From Chaetoderma sp. LZ-2023a (Eukaryota > Mollusca > Caudofoveata > Chaetodermatida > Chaetodermatidae), in contig CM067363.1 in NCBI GenBank assembly GCA_034401795.1, forward strand, positions 32,361,470 through 32,425,469: DNA of 64,000 bases, written 5' to 3'. A program made the position numbers and the translations under genes. The notes beneath the pieces are model-generated. The model saw only the letters and a program-made list of their open reading frames with translations. It did no database searches and was not told where the DNA came from. This document shows positions 1 through 13,200 of the stretch, one piece after another. Each line of letters begins with the position of its first letter. Position 1 is the stretch's first letter.

Positions 1-1937
1 TGAAATTATACTTGAATATATGTGATCTGCATGGCAATGTTTGGTTGGCCCGATGAAATTATATCTTCAGAGTTTGACTATTACTGGTAAACATCAGTGC
101 AAACTCGTGATTCATAATCTGTTTTGACCCTGACTAGCATGGTGTAATCATCGCAGACATATGAAGACACTGTGGCAATGTTTGATTGGCCCAATGACAC
201 CCATATGTCAGTTGTTTTTATTTCCGATGACCTGCTTTTAGAGGTTCATCTTCACAGGGTCACATGTGCCATTGTTATTTGTATTTAATTCAGATCTGGT
301 CATCATTTAAATAGTTCTGTTGTGATGTACTTGTTGCCATGCTTGTCAAGACATAGTAGATCTTTGTAATAATATAGTCATGGTAGGTAGTTTAAATACT
401 CATCTGTTTGTATAGTAACATTTTCCTGCTCAGCATGCATGACATTCTTGCGGCTTGAATATACTGGCCCTTGAGCCCCTCAGCACCACTTCTCTACTAA
501 TAACTGTTCTTATTCTGCAACTTTGAGTACACTCCTCCTTGTGTGATTCTGTCGCAACTTCTATTGCCTTCTTGCTTTTCCAGAAGTCTGTTAGAATATC
601 AGAGGTTAGAGAGATATGTATATAACTTGTTCATAGCTTCCTGTTTCTACCACCTCAGTGAGTAATTTGGTGTATATATTCCACCGGATTTATAGGTTGT
701 AAACTTGTAATTATCATTGCTTTGAATTCTTTATTTGTAACATGTTGAATGTTATTAGAGTATGCTCGTAACACTTTGTGCTGTAGGGTTTCACCAGTTT
801 GTGAAGCTTTATCCTTGTCAGGATTGTTTCTTGTTGTTCCATACTGTGTGCAACTAGCTCCTGAGGTTTGGTCACGCAGGCCCTTGAGATATGTTACATA
901 CACTTCTTTAAGGTTCTTATGGCTTTTCTATCGTATGTGATAACTGCCTCTGGCTCGGTTACGCAGGCCCGTTAACAGGTTGTTCACCTCACTCTCTTCC
1001 TTGTGTCCACTGTAACATCTGATTTCTGAGGCTTGATCATGGTGGTAATGTTTAGATCCCTTACCATCTGCTATCTCTCAACCGCAACCTTGATTTAGCC
1101 CACAATTAAAATGTGAGAAACAAATATAACAGGGAAGAGTGTGGTGCAGGCCACACTGCATCATCAGTACACCAACGAACATTGCCGAGTGGCATCATCA
1201 CGCGCCTCTCGAGTCCACAAAAGCAGACAATATTTGAATGGTCTATCAAGTGGATGTGCTTCCAAAGCGGCATCTGAGGCCAAAGGTATGGCTCAATTAG
1301 GTATATATTGTGATAGCTTAATACGTGGTGCAAAAGCACTACATATGTTTCAAGATAAAACATTGGTAGTTGGCTCTCTTTATATGGAGACGGGCACTGT
1401 CCTCTGTGGGTGGAAGTTTACTAAATTACTATCTGAACCCTTGTTGGTGACAAGTTTGTATCTTAGCAGGTTCAAATTTGATGTAGCTGCTCTATAAAAT
1501 AAGCCAATAAATTTCATTTAATGACCAATTGTGTCATGGTCAATAATTGCCAAGATTACTTATGCCTTTTAGTTGGTCTTTGTTTCGATAATGTAAGCAA
1601 TGCCTTCTTCTTTCCAATACCATGTAGACTGCTTGTGGAAACACACCTGATCAATACATGAATTGCAGGTATTAACTCACTCAGATCCTATGACTCTAAC
1701 AGCTTCATGTACAAGTATACTTTCCCCTGTACCAGTGTGGAACCAGAGCTCAATGTTCAGTGTTTTACTGTATGCATTCTTTTTGTCAGTTTTTGCAGAC
1801 TTTCAAAGCTTTGCAACTTCATTTTTGTCATAGGGCTCCAGAAATCATTTTTTCCATCCATAATTCTCTTTTCCACAAACTCTCATGGACTTTTGTCCTT
1901 TCTCTTTAGCAGTAAATAATAAATTGGTAACATTAAC
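1..1937. other. No recognisable gene
   Basis: I recognise no gene or mobile element here. The sequence is mixed-composition, non-array DNA. A phrase containing GGCAATGTTTGRTTGGCCC occurs twice (about 32-51 and 174-192), and a motif with ACGCAGGCCC occurs twice (about 873-884 and 960-970), which suggests old local duplication. A 118-codon open frame at 1141-1497 (+) resembles nothing I know and has no supporting context. Confidence 0.5.
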
Positions 1938-3180
1938 ATGTGGGCTTTCTTTGCCATCATAACCATTATGGGAATTAACCAGCTTCCAATGCTGCATATG
2001 TACTGGTCAAGTCATGCTGCATTAGGTAATGACTTTATCAAACGGATCATGGCACGTGACTGTTTCAAATGTATTCTACAGTATTTTCATGTATCAAACA
2101 GATGGAATGAATTACCTAGGGATTCACCTGACTAGAGAAAAACTGATAAACTCCAGCCATTGCTTGACAATCTAAAGGTTAGGTGTCAACAGTATTATGT
2201 GCCACATCAAAACTTATCCATTGACAAAGGCTTGATCAAATGCAAAGGATGCGGCATAATACAGTATATGCCTCTAAAACCAGGAAAACGTGGCATCAAA
2301 GCACGGATGCGTGCATCCTTCTTAATGGGATATGTCTGCAACTTCGATGTTTATTGTGGTAAGGGAGATGCAACTGGAAGGATGGGTCAAGGATTAGGAC
2401 ATGATGTCACAAGTTTAGTTTCTCACCTGTTTAGGAAGTATCATCATATATATTTTGACAGATTCTTTACCAGTGTCAACTTACTTGTACATTTGTTGGA
2501 GAATAAGACCTATGCATGCGGGACAATAATGACAAACAGAAAAAACTATCCACAAGTTTTGAAAAATCAGAAACTTAAGAAAAACAAAATCAAAGCTGTT
2601 CAGTGCGAGCAAACACCAACTTATTGTGCTCTCTTTAGTGTGAAAAAAAACCCTGTACCTTGCTTGTCAACAAATGTAATGAATGAAGTAGCTGAAGTGA
2701 GAAGATGAGCCGGTCCAAATACTGAAATGGTACCATGTCCACTTTCCATTGCTAGCTACAACCGTTATATGGGCAGCCTTGATATGGCAGACCAGAAGTG
2801 CAAATATCATTTCGGTCGCAAATCCTTGGTGGTGGTTTTATGTGTTTTGGTACTTATTGGATACGGCAATGCACAATGCTTCTGAAATCACCAATGACAT
2901 GGTTACAGTTTCACATGACCCTTGCAGAACAGTTGGCTAAAAGGTACAGTGAGAGGACGACTTCTGAAATTGCTCCACCTATTAATGCTAATAATGTTGT
3001 GGAACATAAAAAACTGAAAATAGACGGTCGCATGAAAACATGTCTGGTGTCGTGAAAATGAGGAAAAAACCTTCCGGACACCAAGTGGAAAGCTCCTGGA
3101 TCTGCAAACTTTTTAAAGTCTGCCTGTGTGAGACTTGTTTTGGACCTTGGCATGATGCAAATTTGTACAAACAACATAAC
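1938..3180 (+). pseudogene. piggyBac-like transposase, degenerate
   Basis: Decayed DDD transposase of the piggyBac/PGBD type. In one frame, MWAFFAIITIMGINQLP is followed by a stop at 2133-2135. The same frame then reads YMPLKPGKRGIKARMRA (about 2267-2317), YFDRFFTSVNLL and a second stop at 2706-2708, followed by NRYMGSLDMADQ (about 2762-2797). A shift near 2822 gives WWWFYVFWYLLDTAMHNA, and a second shift gives FHMTLAEQLAKRYSE. A third frame carries the cysteine-rich tail ICKLFKVCLCETCF...WH (about 3100-3160). The three family aspartates are still visible, in SIDKGL, YFDRFF and LDMADQ. The N-terminal acidic region and clear TTAA-flanked terminal repeats were not found. At least two stops and three shifts make it inactive. 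Family assignment is strong. Confidence 0.88.
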
Positions 3181-3441
3181 TAGAGGTAAGAATAAGACAT
3201 TTAACGATAATACATGCTTATATGTGAACGTAAATCTTTATTTTGCAAAAAACGCCAATTTCCCGCAAACTATGTAAAAAAAACTTGGTTACGTGAAAAA
3301 ACTTATGCACGAAAGGGTTATAGGAGGACTCTGAGGATGCCCTTGATACCGCATGTGCTCTATTCTCAGTAAACTCTGAACAGTTGGAGCGACCTTCTGG
3401 AAGCATGTTCATGTCCGTGACATACACAGTGCTACATTTAA

Positions 3442-4277
3442 AACAAGAGGCCCAAGGACCGTTAGTATTTGAATCATTTGGATTTAAATAGACATGATGG
3501 ATGATTTTTCGGAAAATATATGTTTTGAAGCCTGCTCACCTAGGGTCCTTCCAGCTGAGTTTGATTGAAATCTACAACGGTTAATGAGGTGTAGACATTT
3601 AACTGATTTGCCAAAACTTTTTGAAAATCCAAGATAGCAACCCGAAAATTGACCAATCAAAATTCTGCATACAAGATCTGAAGCCTTCTACCATAGGGTC
3701 CTGCCATCCAAGTCTGGTTGAAATCGCCAAAGCAGTTAATGAGGAGTAGCGCTTTAAACGATATCTGGTAAATTTTCATTAAATTCCAGATTTTCACCAA
3801 AAAGTTTACCAATCAAAATTCTGTATAAAAATTCTGAAACCTACACCCATAGGGTCCTTCCAGCCAAACTATGTTGAAATCCGCCAAGCGGTTAATGCGA
3901 AGAAGCATTTGGACAATTTCCGGTAATTCGTTTTGCAAAATCTATATTTTCACCCAAAAAATTAATCAATTAAAATTATGAATAGACATACTAGAATCTA
4001 CCACCATAGAATCTATCTAGTCAAATTTGGTTGAAATGGGTCAAGTAGCTAAGGAAGAGTAGAATTTTTGACCATTTACAGTAGATTTTTAAGTAAATCT
4101 AACATCCAAAAAATAGATCAAAATTCTGAAATGTCCGGGGGATCCCAGCATAGGATACTTCCAGCCAAATTTTATTGAAATCAGTCAAACCATTAAGGAG
4201 AAGCGATTTGACGGATGGATGACAGGCGGCCGCCATGGCATAGGCTCACTTGGCCTTTCAGGCCAGGTGAGCTAACA
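3442..4277 (+). repeat. Dispersed repeat, family A (mollusc type)
   Basis: It starts AACAAGAGGCCCAAGGAC and ends CATGGCATAGGCTCACTTGG then CAGGTGAGCTAA. The two ends are the same as in the elements at 29979-30404 and 30814-31969. Internally it holds four to five diverged monomers of about 165 bp, each with a CCATAGGGTCCTTCCAGCCA-like phrase followed by TTGAAATC and GGTTAATG. No coding potential is visible. Such elements are numerous in bivalve genomes (from memory). The transposition class is unknown. Confidence 0.75.
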
Positions 4278-4289
4278 ATTTAAGTGATC

Positions 4290-5850
4290 AAAATAAAGGT
4301 TTCGAGGTGCAAGGGCCAGTTTGTATCTCCATCGACTGAAATGAAGTCTAGCACTAGCCACACCATATCCATGCAGGTATTCATCCCAAAAGTTAAATAA
4401 TGGTGACGATTTGGTGCCATCTGCTTTATATTGTCTGTAGTGGGTCGAACTTTGAAAGTAGCACACCCAGCTGCATAATTTGTTGTCGTATTTCCATTAT
4501 GTATTCAAATACCCTTGCTGAAATCCTCAAGTGGACTTTACTTTAGCAAAATGGCTTTCTGTTCGATACACTTTAACGTTTCATCTAATAGCTCTTGTTT
4601 CTGCAACTAATCTGTGAAAGATGTCCACTTTAATCTATCAAATGCCTCGGGAACCAGTTTATGAGCTCTCATAGATCGACTATAGTGTGTTCCACTAATT
4701 ATCTTGACAGCAACAGGGCTTCAACAGATATCGCTCTCAATTCACAGATCCTCTAAGCCTAATTCTGCCTTGTGCTTACCAATATAGTGTTTGGCTCAAT
4801 GGAAGCTACCCAACCGAAAGACTACATTATCCCATTCTCACGATACAGCCCACTGTATGTCATTGGCATCACAGGAGAGCCTTTCATCAAATGTAATTAC
4901 TGGATTCTCCTGTTTCAGGCTTTCACAGAATGTTTTGTTCAGGCTTTGGAAACAATTATATACAGTGTCTGGTTCTTTGACTGATGCAGGGATCATATGC
5001 AGGAAACCAATTCTGGTTGGTTGAGTCATGGAATGTAACTACTGCATGAAATCCACCCCATCCAGAAACAGATTGACTTTTCTAATTGGGCTACTTCAGT
5101 ATTAAGTAGTTTCGTTGGTGTATTTCTCATAAATATTCAAGCTTTGTTCAAACTTTGAAGTTTCTCTTTTGTTCAAAGAATGTATCTTTAACCTTATGTG
5201 GATACCGGGTTTCTACTAATTCAACTAATAAAGCCTTGTCTCACCAGAATTCCATGCTCCTTTTTTCACTGCAATCTTGCTCTGCTGACGGCGTACTAAA
5301 TCAGATGGGTTTATTGCCATCCTCATAACATGAACACCGTCCTTACCATCAAATGTATCTTGCGAATAATCTGCACTGTCTGCAGCACTTTGAACAAATG
5401 TTCCACTGGAAATGTTATTTGGTAGAATAGCTTGATAAATCTCCCCCCCCCCCCCCCGCAGTGTCAAATTGCTCCAAGCTGTTTTGAGCCCAATATGTGT
5501 CGATTTCCTCGCACTCCCAATAGTTTAGATAACCGTGGTGGTTCAACATTTTAATTATTTCCTCTGCACATAGCATTGTTTTGATTCAAGTCAAGGGCTA
5601 CATTTTTCGTCATCTTTTTCCTACCCCTTGTATTGCATGTTAGAATATCCTGTCTACCAGCCAGAATGCATATTTTTTCGCTCTCCTTTAAACCAAGCAT
5701 GTCTAAATGCGACTCATAATTGATAGGTATTTGGTCGTCTTAAGATGCTTTTTGGGGCTGCATGAGCCATCTCAAAATCTTTTGCAACTTGATACATTGT
5801 CTTTGGCTTTTTCCATATATTAGCTCTGTTGACACACTAAACACAATGTC
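4290..5850 (-). pseudogene. Degenerate member of an uncharacterised multicopy protein family
   Basis: Read on the minus strand from high to low coordinate, fragments in several frames follow one order. They are AEEIIKMLNHHGYLNYWECE with IDTYWAQNSLEQFDT (about 5615-5465), LPNNISSGTFVQSAADSADY with DTFDGKDGVHVMRM (about 5425-5310), IGFLHMIPASV (about 5020-4990), VITFDERLSCDANDIQWA (about 4900-4845), WDNVVFRLGSFH (about 4826-4790) and MDMVWLVLDFISVDGDTNWP (about 4375-4315). This order matches a large family I recall from invertebrate genomes with motifs like AADN.D...TLDGK, FDQA.Y.KA and NVV.R.GGFH. It is probably mobile-element borne, but its function is not established. There are frame changes between nearly all fragments and a 15-base poly-C run inside. 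The family match is from memory. Confidence 0.55.
5443..5457. repeat. Homopolymer C15
   Basis: A run of 15 C on the plus strand, inside the degenerate gene at 4290-5850. Its length may be uncertain in assembly. Confidence 0.9.
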
Positions 5851-5859
5851 CAAGATGTT

Positions 5860-7080
5860 GGTTTATTTAAACTTCGCCGTTCTACTGATATAGACGGCTC
5901 AGTCACACTGAGCACGCATTGCCATACATGCAATATTAACATTACTAGTGTATGCACTGTAACAGGAATGGTGCCATTTCATAGTTCCAACTAGAATTAG
6001 GAATGTATGTCATTTATTTCAAGTTCAATGCACCAGAATATATCTTTCCTAACCTTTGAGCATTCAATAAATTTGGTCACGGATGATGTGGATTACCCAT
6101 CTCAAGTTTTTCACTTTTCTTGATTGTTTGGTATTTAATGCATTTATCATAGTTAGTGGTAAGTCTCTGTCGCTTACCCGTTAACTTAATCCCAGGACTA
6201 CTTTGGTTAGAGGCCATTGTACCACAGGCAAAAGAAACTAATTATTCAGGTGATTATATGGTCAACTGTTATAACGATATTTTAATATTTTTTATTTGCA
6301 TTCTATTACAAGAAGAAAGCACATTAATAACTGAAACAACATGAAGTATTTCATACATAGACAAAACATCCGCTCTTTGTGATAGCATTTATCAATTAGC
6401 TTTAGAGCTGACTTCTTTATCTACATCTTTGAATAATTTGTGAAAGTTGGAAAATTATGTACATTTATATTATGTAAGAGAAAATTTGTATAAATTTACC
6501 CGGGACTATTTATTACTGATAATGTCATGATCAATTTGTGTGAAAATTATCACCACTTTGATGAGTCTTTTTGTAATTTATTTAAAGTACATATAATTAT
6601 CATTTAAGTGATGATATTAAGTTTTTGTCAACACAATTTGGGGTGATAAAATTAATTTTTGTGCTTATTAGGAACTAGACTGATGGATAATTCTGTGTGC
6701 GGTAAATTGGTCCAAGTTTGAAAATTTCCCAGTAATTATGGCCCACCTAATTAGCTCTACTGCCACCCTGGCATTGACTACCAAGATGTACAGAATAAAC
6801 CTGTATGTATCAAAATTTGTTAGCTTTCGGAGTGAACGGAATCACTATTGCTGGTTATAGCCACCCAGACTAATAGTAAGATATTGATTGTGTGCGTGTC
6901 TAACAATTTGACAATGTTGTTGGTGCCTTAGTAATTAACAACTTAGTGAAATTGCTCTTCAAATCCGTAGTCGACTGAAAATTATGATGATTATTTTAGA
7001 ATATACATTGAAAACTGTTGCAGCAACAATGTTCATTCAAATTAGTATCAAATGTGTAGTAGGTGTTTTGATGTTAATTT
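5860..7080. other. AT-rich spacer, nothing recognised
   Basis: No gene, array or known element is seen. Open frames are short and without family resemblance. Confidence 0.5.
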
Positions 7081-7086
7081 GACTGA

Positions 7087-7570
7087 ATGCATGTTGTTGC
7101 TCTCATTGATAGCAATGTCAACTTACAGTGGATCCCCTCGCATTGTGGCATATTAGGAAATGACAAAGCTGATCAACTGGCTAAGGAAGGGTCAAATAAA
7201 GAACAATTCAACCATGAGGTTGACTTTGAAGAACTGAAGCATATCATTAAAGCCACAAGAACCACCAGCAGGCAGCATAATGATGCAATACACAGCCTCA
7301 GTAGGGATGATCAGACATGTATCTTCAGATTGAGGACTGGTCACAATCGTCTCAATGCACATCTTCACCATCTCAAGATTACAGATTCTGCACTTTGTGA
7401 GTGTCAGCAGGCAGAAGAAACAGCAGAACATCTCTTGCAGCACTGCCAGCGATATGAACAGGCTAGGAGAAACTTCTTGGCCTATTAAAGTATCTTTTGA
7501 AGAGACGAACAGAGGAGACAGAGACAGTTTGATGACCACTTCAGCCTTCATGCACCAAATAAGGAAAACA
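7087..7570 (+). pseudogene. LINE fragment: RNase H domain and C-terminal zinc knuckle
   Basis: This is the end of a non-LTR retrotransposon ORF2 of the RNase H-bearing type (Jockey/I-like). LQWIPSHCGILGNDKADQLA (about 7120-7179) is the last RNase H motif, with the catalytic Asp region of GNDKAD. It is followed by IFRLRTGHNRLNAHLHHL and then the Cys/His tail CECQQAEETAEHLLQHC. The frame stays open for 133 codons to 7488. The reverse transcriptase and endonuclease domains are absent upstream, so the copy is 5'-truncated. No 3' tail is obvious. Confidence 0.8.
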
Positions 7571-7730
7571 GTTTAAGATTGCTGTCATGGGAAAGATGAA
7601 CACAAGAAGAAGAATTGATAGCAACAACTTTCATGCAAATTATTGTCAATATAAGTGTTCTCTTATTTTCTCCTGGAAAATGACATACTTGCGTTGAACA
7701 CTATTGAAATACAGGCTGTGGAATGTATGT

Positions 7731-9420
7731 ATGATTACTTTATTCTGCGGCTGTAGTAGTAGAAACATCCTACAACTGCATTCAGTCCTTCGCTTTTGCC
7801 CACTGTGTCTTGTCCTCAGCCGAAATCCTTAGCTTCCTCAGGTCCATTCTTGACTGAGTGTACCGAGTCCTGCTTTCTTGAGGTCACCTCGTAGCACGTG
7901 TGGCAGATTTATGCAATGACGTCCTCTCCTGGCTTTGTATTTGCTGGCTCCAAGTAGGGCGAATTCCAAGGCTCTCTGTGCTAGTGTCTCTTCTGGCATC
8001 ATTAGCACATGGCCAGACATGGACCATTTTTGCTGGGTGACTTACAAACAGCGGCGATGTACATGTATTACACATCTTGTATAGTGCATCATTGGAAATT
8101 ATGCTGTTTGGCCATCAGTGTCTAGTAATGGTGCGGAGGTGTTTGCGGTGGCAGGCATCGAGTTTGTCTAGAGCTGCCTTTGGAGCTGCCCAGCTGTTAC
8201 AGTTATACAGCATCAAGGATACGAAGGTTGCATTGTATAAACGTAGTCTTTTTATCAAGGGCATCTTTGATCTACGAATCCATAGCTTCCAGAAGGACTG
8301 GAAAGCTATGTTCCCCATGACGCAGCGTGCAGCAATGTCCACAGTACTGCAAAGCAGTGAGCCCAGGATTTTACTTCTCCATGGTTCACCGCCACGAAAT
8401 GGATCATCATTTTCTTTAGTTCATGCTTTGTAAATAGGTATATGTGGGTGAACTCTGTTTTGGAATCATTCATAGAGATTCTCAATTTTTAGTTTGCTTG
8501 CAGATATTGGGAGAAGTTCGTCAAGGGGTTTCTTTTCCTTGTCTGAAGTGCACGCCATCGGCAAATTCCATCTCTAGCGGCATACCCAGTATTGACACTG
8601 AGGGATTTGGTCTTGTGGAAGTTTCCCGCACAGATTTCAATACAGCAGCAAGGTAACAGGTGAAAAGCACCGGAGATAGACCATCTCCCTGTGGGGAGCC
8701 AATTGATGTCTCAAACTCTACAGACTTCACTGACTTGACTCGTACTCTCAGATTGATGTCTGCAAGCAGTAGTCTCACTAGCGTAGCTCATCTTCATTGA
8801 AACTAGCCTGGCATAGTACATCTAGGATCTTGGTGGGGCATAAAAGCTGAATTGATTAGGTGCGTGATAGGTTTTGAGATAATGTCACTTGCATATGTGA
8901 ATAGTTCATTGCTCATGACATCAGGTCCAGATGCACATCCATTTTTCAAGGCTTTAAGTGTCTTCTCAACTTCTGCTGTTTAAATTGGTGTTAGTAATGG
9001 CCTGGGTCGCCTGAGAACGGGTGCAAGGACTCATCATCGTTGTCAGTGAACTGTTCCTTGTACCATTCTCGAATGGTCTCGACTTTTCCCTGCTCAGTCC
9101 CGATAAAGTGTCCTTCAGAGTTGTGTACAGTGAGTGGTGGTATGTAGCCAGTAACTCACAGGGCTTGGGCTGCCCGAAACATTTTGTGGCAGTCATCCGT
9201 GGCAGTGATTTCATCTTTTAGGGAGGCTGCTTGTTGAATAGCAAGATCTATGAAAGATGACACCTCCACTCTGGTCTCCTCCGTAAGTACCAACTTTGTT
9301 GGGAAACTAAGTCATCAAGGATTGCGGCCTGACATCCGCATTCAGCGGCAACTGTGTCTAACCACCTCCTAACAAGAAACTGCTTGACATCCTCGGACGA
9401 CGAAATCTTCCCAGGCTTAC
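7731..9420 (-). pseudogene. LINE ORF2 remnant: reverse transcriptase to C-terminus
   Basis: Minus-strand fragments occur in the order of a LINE ORF2. The linker VEVSSFIDLAIQQAASLKDE (about 9290-9200) comes before the RT core IGSPQGDGLSPVLFTCYLAA (about 8700-8640). Next is MEFADGVHF, where the catalytic FADD has become FADG. Then come the thumb region KLWIRRSKMPLIKRLRLYNA...LDKLDACHRKHLRTI (8115-8342) and the C-terminal GHVLMMPEETLAQRALEFAL with KYKARRGRHC (about 7850-8015). The tail LRKLRISAEDKTQWAKAKD ends near 7790, and an AATAAA signal (TTTATT at 7738-7743) follows. Several frame changes and the FADG substitution show it is dead. The clade is unclear (RTE- or CR1-like). Confidence 0.8.
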
Positions 9421-9431
9421 CATAGCTACGT

Positions 9432-9660
9432 GGAGTGCAACATTAGAGGCAAACCTTAGGTGCAGACTGAACACTATGACATCGATAGTACATGCATTCA
9501 AGAGACTAAACTAGCTAAACACTCAGAGCAGCAACTACAGACAAGCCATAAGCTGTGGAATGTACTGCTGCGAATACGTCCTATGTGCATGGTTACATTA
9601 TCCGAGCTGGCGGACAAATGGCCAGTTGCACATGCAGGTGGCCTTTACAGTCAATAGACT
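9432..9660 (+). pseudogene. LINE endonuclease (APE) N-terminal fragment
   Basis: CNIRGKP, a stop, then EHYDIDSTCIQETKLAKHSE correspond to the first and second motifs of apurinic-like LINE endonucleases (NIRG and IQETKL). The orientation is opposite to the adjacent reverse transcriptase fragment, so it is either a separate copy or an inverted piece. The frame ends at 9657 without further domains. Confidence 0.6.
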
Positions 9661-10225
9661 AAACAAATATGGCGTCCAATAGTTACAACGATTATGGAGT
9701 CAGGGCATAGCATGCTGGGTAGCATAGCATACTGGGTAAATTGAACAGAAATCAACAAGCATTTCATATCTCATGCAAAAGTGACTATAATTAATGGGAC
9801 ATTTAATTTAAGAACAAAAGCAAACATGTATAAGCTGGACAATAGGCTCCTTTGATGGTCAGTGTACTATGAAAAGTAGGTTACACTGACTAAGTTTTGA
9901 AACACAACAACTTTACCATAAGCACTGTTCATGCTTGTCAAAGAAAATTGTACTTTTGCCCAGATTCTAAGTTCAACACCATGAGAAAAATCTGATGAGA
10001 ATTCTCGAATCATTATAATGCTAGTTTACGACTTGCCATGTGAGTGACAGGTGTGTTCCCACATCCATTTACACCGCGTTTACTCCATGTGTTATACAAT
10101 ATATGAAACTATGTTCCATTCGTAACTGGAAGCCAAAATAATTGATTCTTTGCATCTAAAGATTAAAGAATGAATTTGTAAATTTAATTCAGACGGGCAA
10201 ATCTGCTCAAATCTCACGCATTCAT
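9661..10225. other. Spacer before the 36-bp array
   Basis: Nothing recognisable. The short phrase GGGCATAGCATGCTGGGTAGCATAGCATACTGGGTA at 9704-9739 is a local duplication of GCATAGCATRCTGGGTA. Confidence 0.4.
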
Positions 10226-13200
10226 TCACCGACCTGTCCAAATCTACCCTTCCCAACATCTCTGCCCCTCCATCCCACACTGACCCGCCCAACATCTTTG
10301 TCCCACCCAACATCTCCGACTCACCTAACATCTCTGAACTGCCCAACATCTCCGCCCCTCTATCCCACACCAACCCGCCAACATCTCCACCCCTCCATCC
10401 CACACCAACCCACCCAACATCTCCACCCCCTCCATCCCACCCAACATCTCTTCCCCTCCATCCCACACCCAACATCTCCATCCCACACCAACCCACCCAA
10501 CATCTTTGTCCCACCCAACATCTCCAAATTGCCCAACATCTCCGCCCCTCCATCCCACGCCAACCCACACATCTCCGCCCCTCCAGCCCACACCAACATT
10601 TCCGCCCTCCATTCCACACTGACCTGCCCAACATCTCCGCCCCTCCAACCCACCCAACATCTCCGCCCCTCCATCCTACACCAACCCACCCAACATCTCT
10701 GCCCCCGCATCCAACACCAACCCACCCAACATCTCCACCCCTCCATCCCACACCAACCCGCCCAACATCTTTGTCCCACCCAACATCTCCGACTCACCCA
10801 ACATCTCCAAACTGCCCAACATCTCCGCCCTCCATCCCACACATCTCTGCCCCTCCATCCCACCCAACATCTCCGCCCCTCCATCCCACCCAACATCTCC
10901 GCCCTCCATTCCACACCTACCTGCCCAACATCTCCACCCTCCATTCCACACCAACCTGCCCAGCATCTCTGCCCCTCCATCCCACCCAACATCGCCGCTC
11001 CTCCATTCCACACTGAGCTGCCCAACGTCTCCACCCTCCATTCCACACCAACCCATCCAACATCTCCGCCCCTCCATCTCACACCAACCCACCCAACACC
11101 TCCACCCCACACCAACATTTCCAAACTGCCCAGCATCTCTGCCCCTCCATCCCACACCAAGCCACATATCTCCGCCCCTCCATCCCACACCAACCCACCC
11201 AACATCTCCGCCCCTCCATCCCACCCAACATCTCCGTCCTCCATTTCACACATATCTGCCCCTCCATTCCACATCAACCTGCCCAACATCTCTGCCCCTC
11301 CAACATCTCTGCCACTCCATTCCACACCAACCCACCCAACACCTCTGCCCCTCCATCCCACACCAACCCACCCAACATCTCCACCCCTCCATCCCACACC
11401 AACCCACCCAACATCTCCGACTCACCCAATATCTCCGAACTGCTCAAAATCCCCCCCCCCCTCCATCCCACACCAACCCACACATCACTGCCCCTTCATC
11501 CCACACCAACCCTACCAAACATCTCTGCCCCTCCATCCCACACCAACCCGCCAACATTGCAGCCCCTCAATCCCACACTGACCGGCTCCTTATCTCCGAC
11601 TCACCCAACATCTTTGAACTGCCCTACATCTCTGACCCTCTATCCCACACCAACCTGCCAACCCACCCAACATCTCCACCCCCTCCAACCCACACATCTC
11701 CGCCCACCCATCCCACATCAACCCACCCAACATCTCAACCCCTCCATCACACACCAACCCACCCAACATGTCCTCCCCCTCCATTCCACACCAACCTGCC
11801 CAACATCTCTGCCCCTGCAACCCGCCAACATCTCTGCCCCTCCATCCCACACCAACCTACCCAACATCTCGGCTCCTCCATTCCACACTGAGCTGCCCAA
11901 CATCTCTGCCCCTCCATTCCACACCAACCCACCCAACATCCCCGCCCCTCCATCCCACCCAACATCTCTGCCCCACCAACCCACCCAACATCTCTGCCCC
12001 TCCATCCCACATCAACCCACCCAACATCTCCACCCCTCCATCCCACACCAACCCACACATCTCCGCCCCTCCATCCCACATCAACCCACCCAACATCTCC
12101 ACCCCTCCATCACACACCAACCCACCCAGCATCTCCACCCCTCCATTCCACACCAACCCACCCAACATCTCCGCCCCTCCATTCTACACCAACCCACCCA
12201 ACATCTCCACCCCACACCAACCCACCCAACATCTCCACCCCACACCAACCCACCCAACATCTCCAAACTGCCCAACATATCCGCCCCTCCATCCCACACA
12301 AACCCACACATCTCCGCCCCTCCATCCCACACCAACCCAAATAACATCTCTGCCCTCCATTCCACACCAACCCGCCCAACATCTCTGCCCCTCCAACCCG
12401 CCAACATCTCTGCCCCTCCATCCCACACCAACCCACCCAACATCTCTGATCTTCCATTCCACACTGAGCTGCCAAACATCTCCACCCCTCCATTCCACAC
12501 CAACCCACCCAACATCTCCGCCCCTCCATTCCACACCAACCCACCCAACATCTCCGCCCCTCCATCCCACACCAACCCACCCAACATCTCCACCCCTCCA
12601 TCTCCACCCCTCCATTCCACACCAACCCACCCAACATCTCCAGCCTACACCAACCCACTCAACATCTCCACCCTCCATCCAACACCAACCCACCCAACAT
12701 CTCCACCCCTCCATCCCACACCAACCCGCCCAACATCTTTGTCCCACTCACCCAATATCTCCGAACTGCCCAAACTCTCCCCCCCCCCATCCCACACATC
12801 TCCACCCCTCCATCCCACAACAACCCACCCAACATCTCCATCCCACACCAACCCACCCAACATCTCCACCACTCCATTCCACACCGACCTGCCCAACATC
12901 TCTGTCCCTCCATCCCACACCAACCCACCCAACATCTCCGCCCCTCCATTCCACACCAACCTGCCCAACATCTGTGCCCCTCCAACCCACCAACATCTCT
13001 GCCACTCGATCCCACACCAACCCACCCAACATCTCCGCTCGTCCATTCCACACTGAGCTGCCCAACATCTCCACCCCTCCATCCCACACCAACCCACCCA
13101 ACATCTCTGCCTCTCCATTCCACACCAACCTACCCAACATCTCTGCTCCTCCATCCCACACCAACCCACCCAACATCTCCACCCCTCCATTCCACACCAA

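Noticed and set aside
1141-1497. 118-codon frame possibly a gene
   Set aside because: No recognisable motif, no splice or promoter support, and unremarkable length for AT-balanced DNA.
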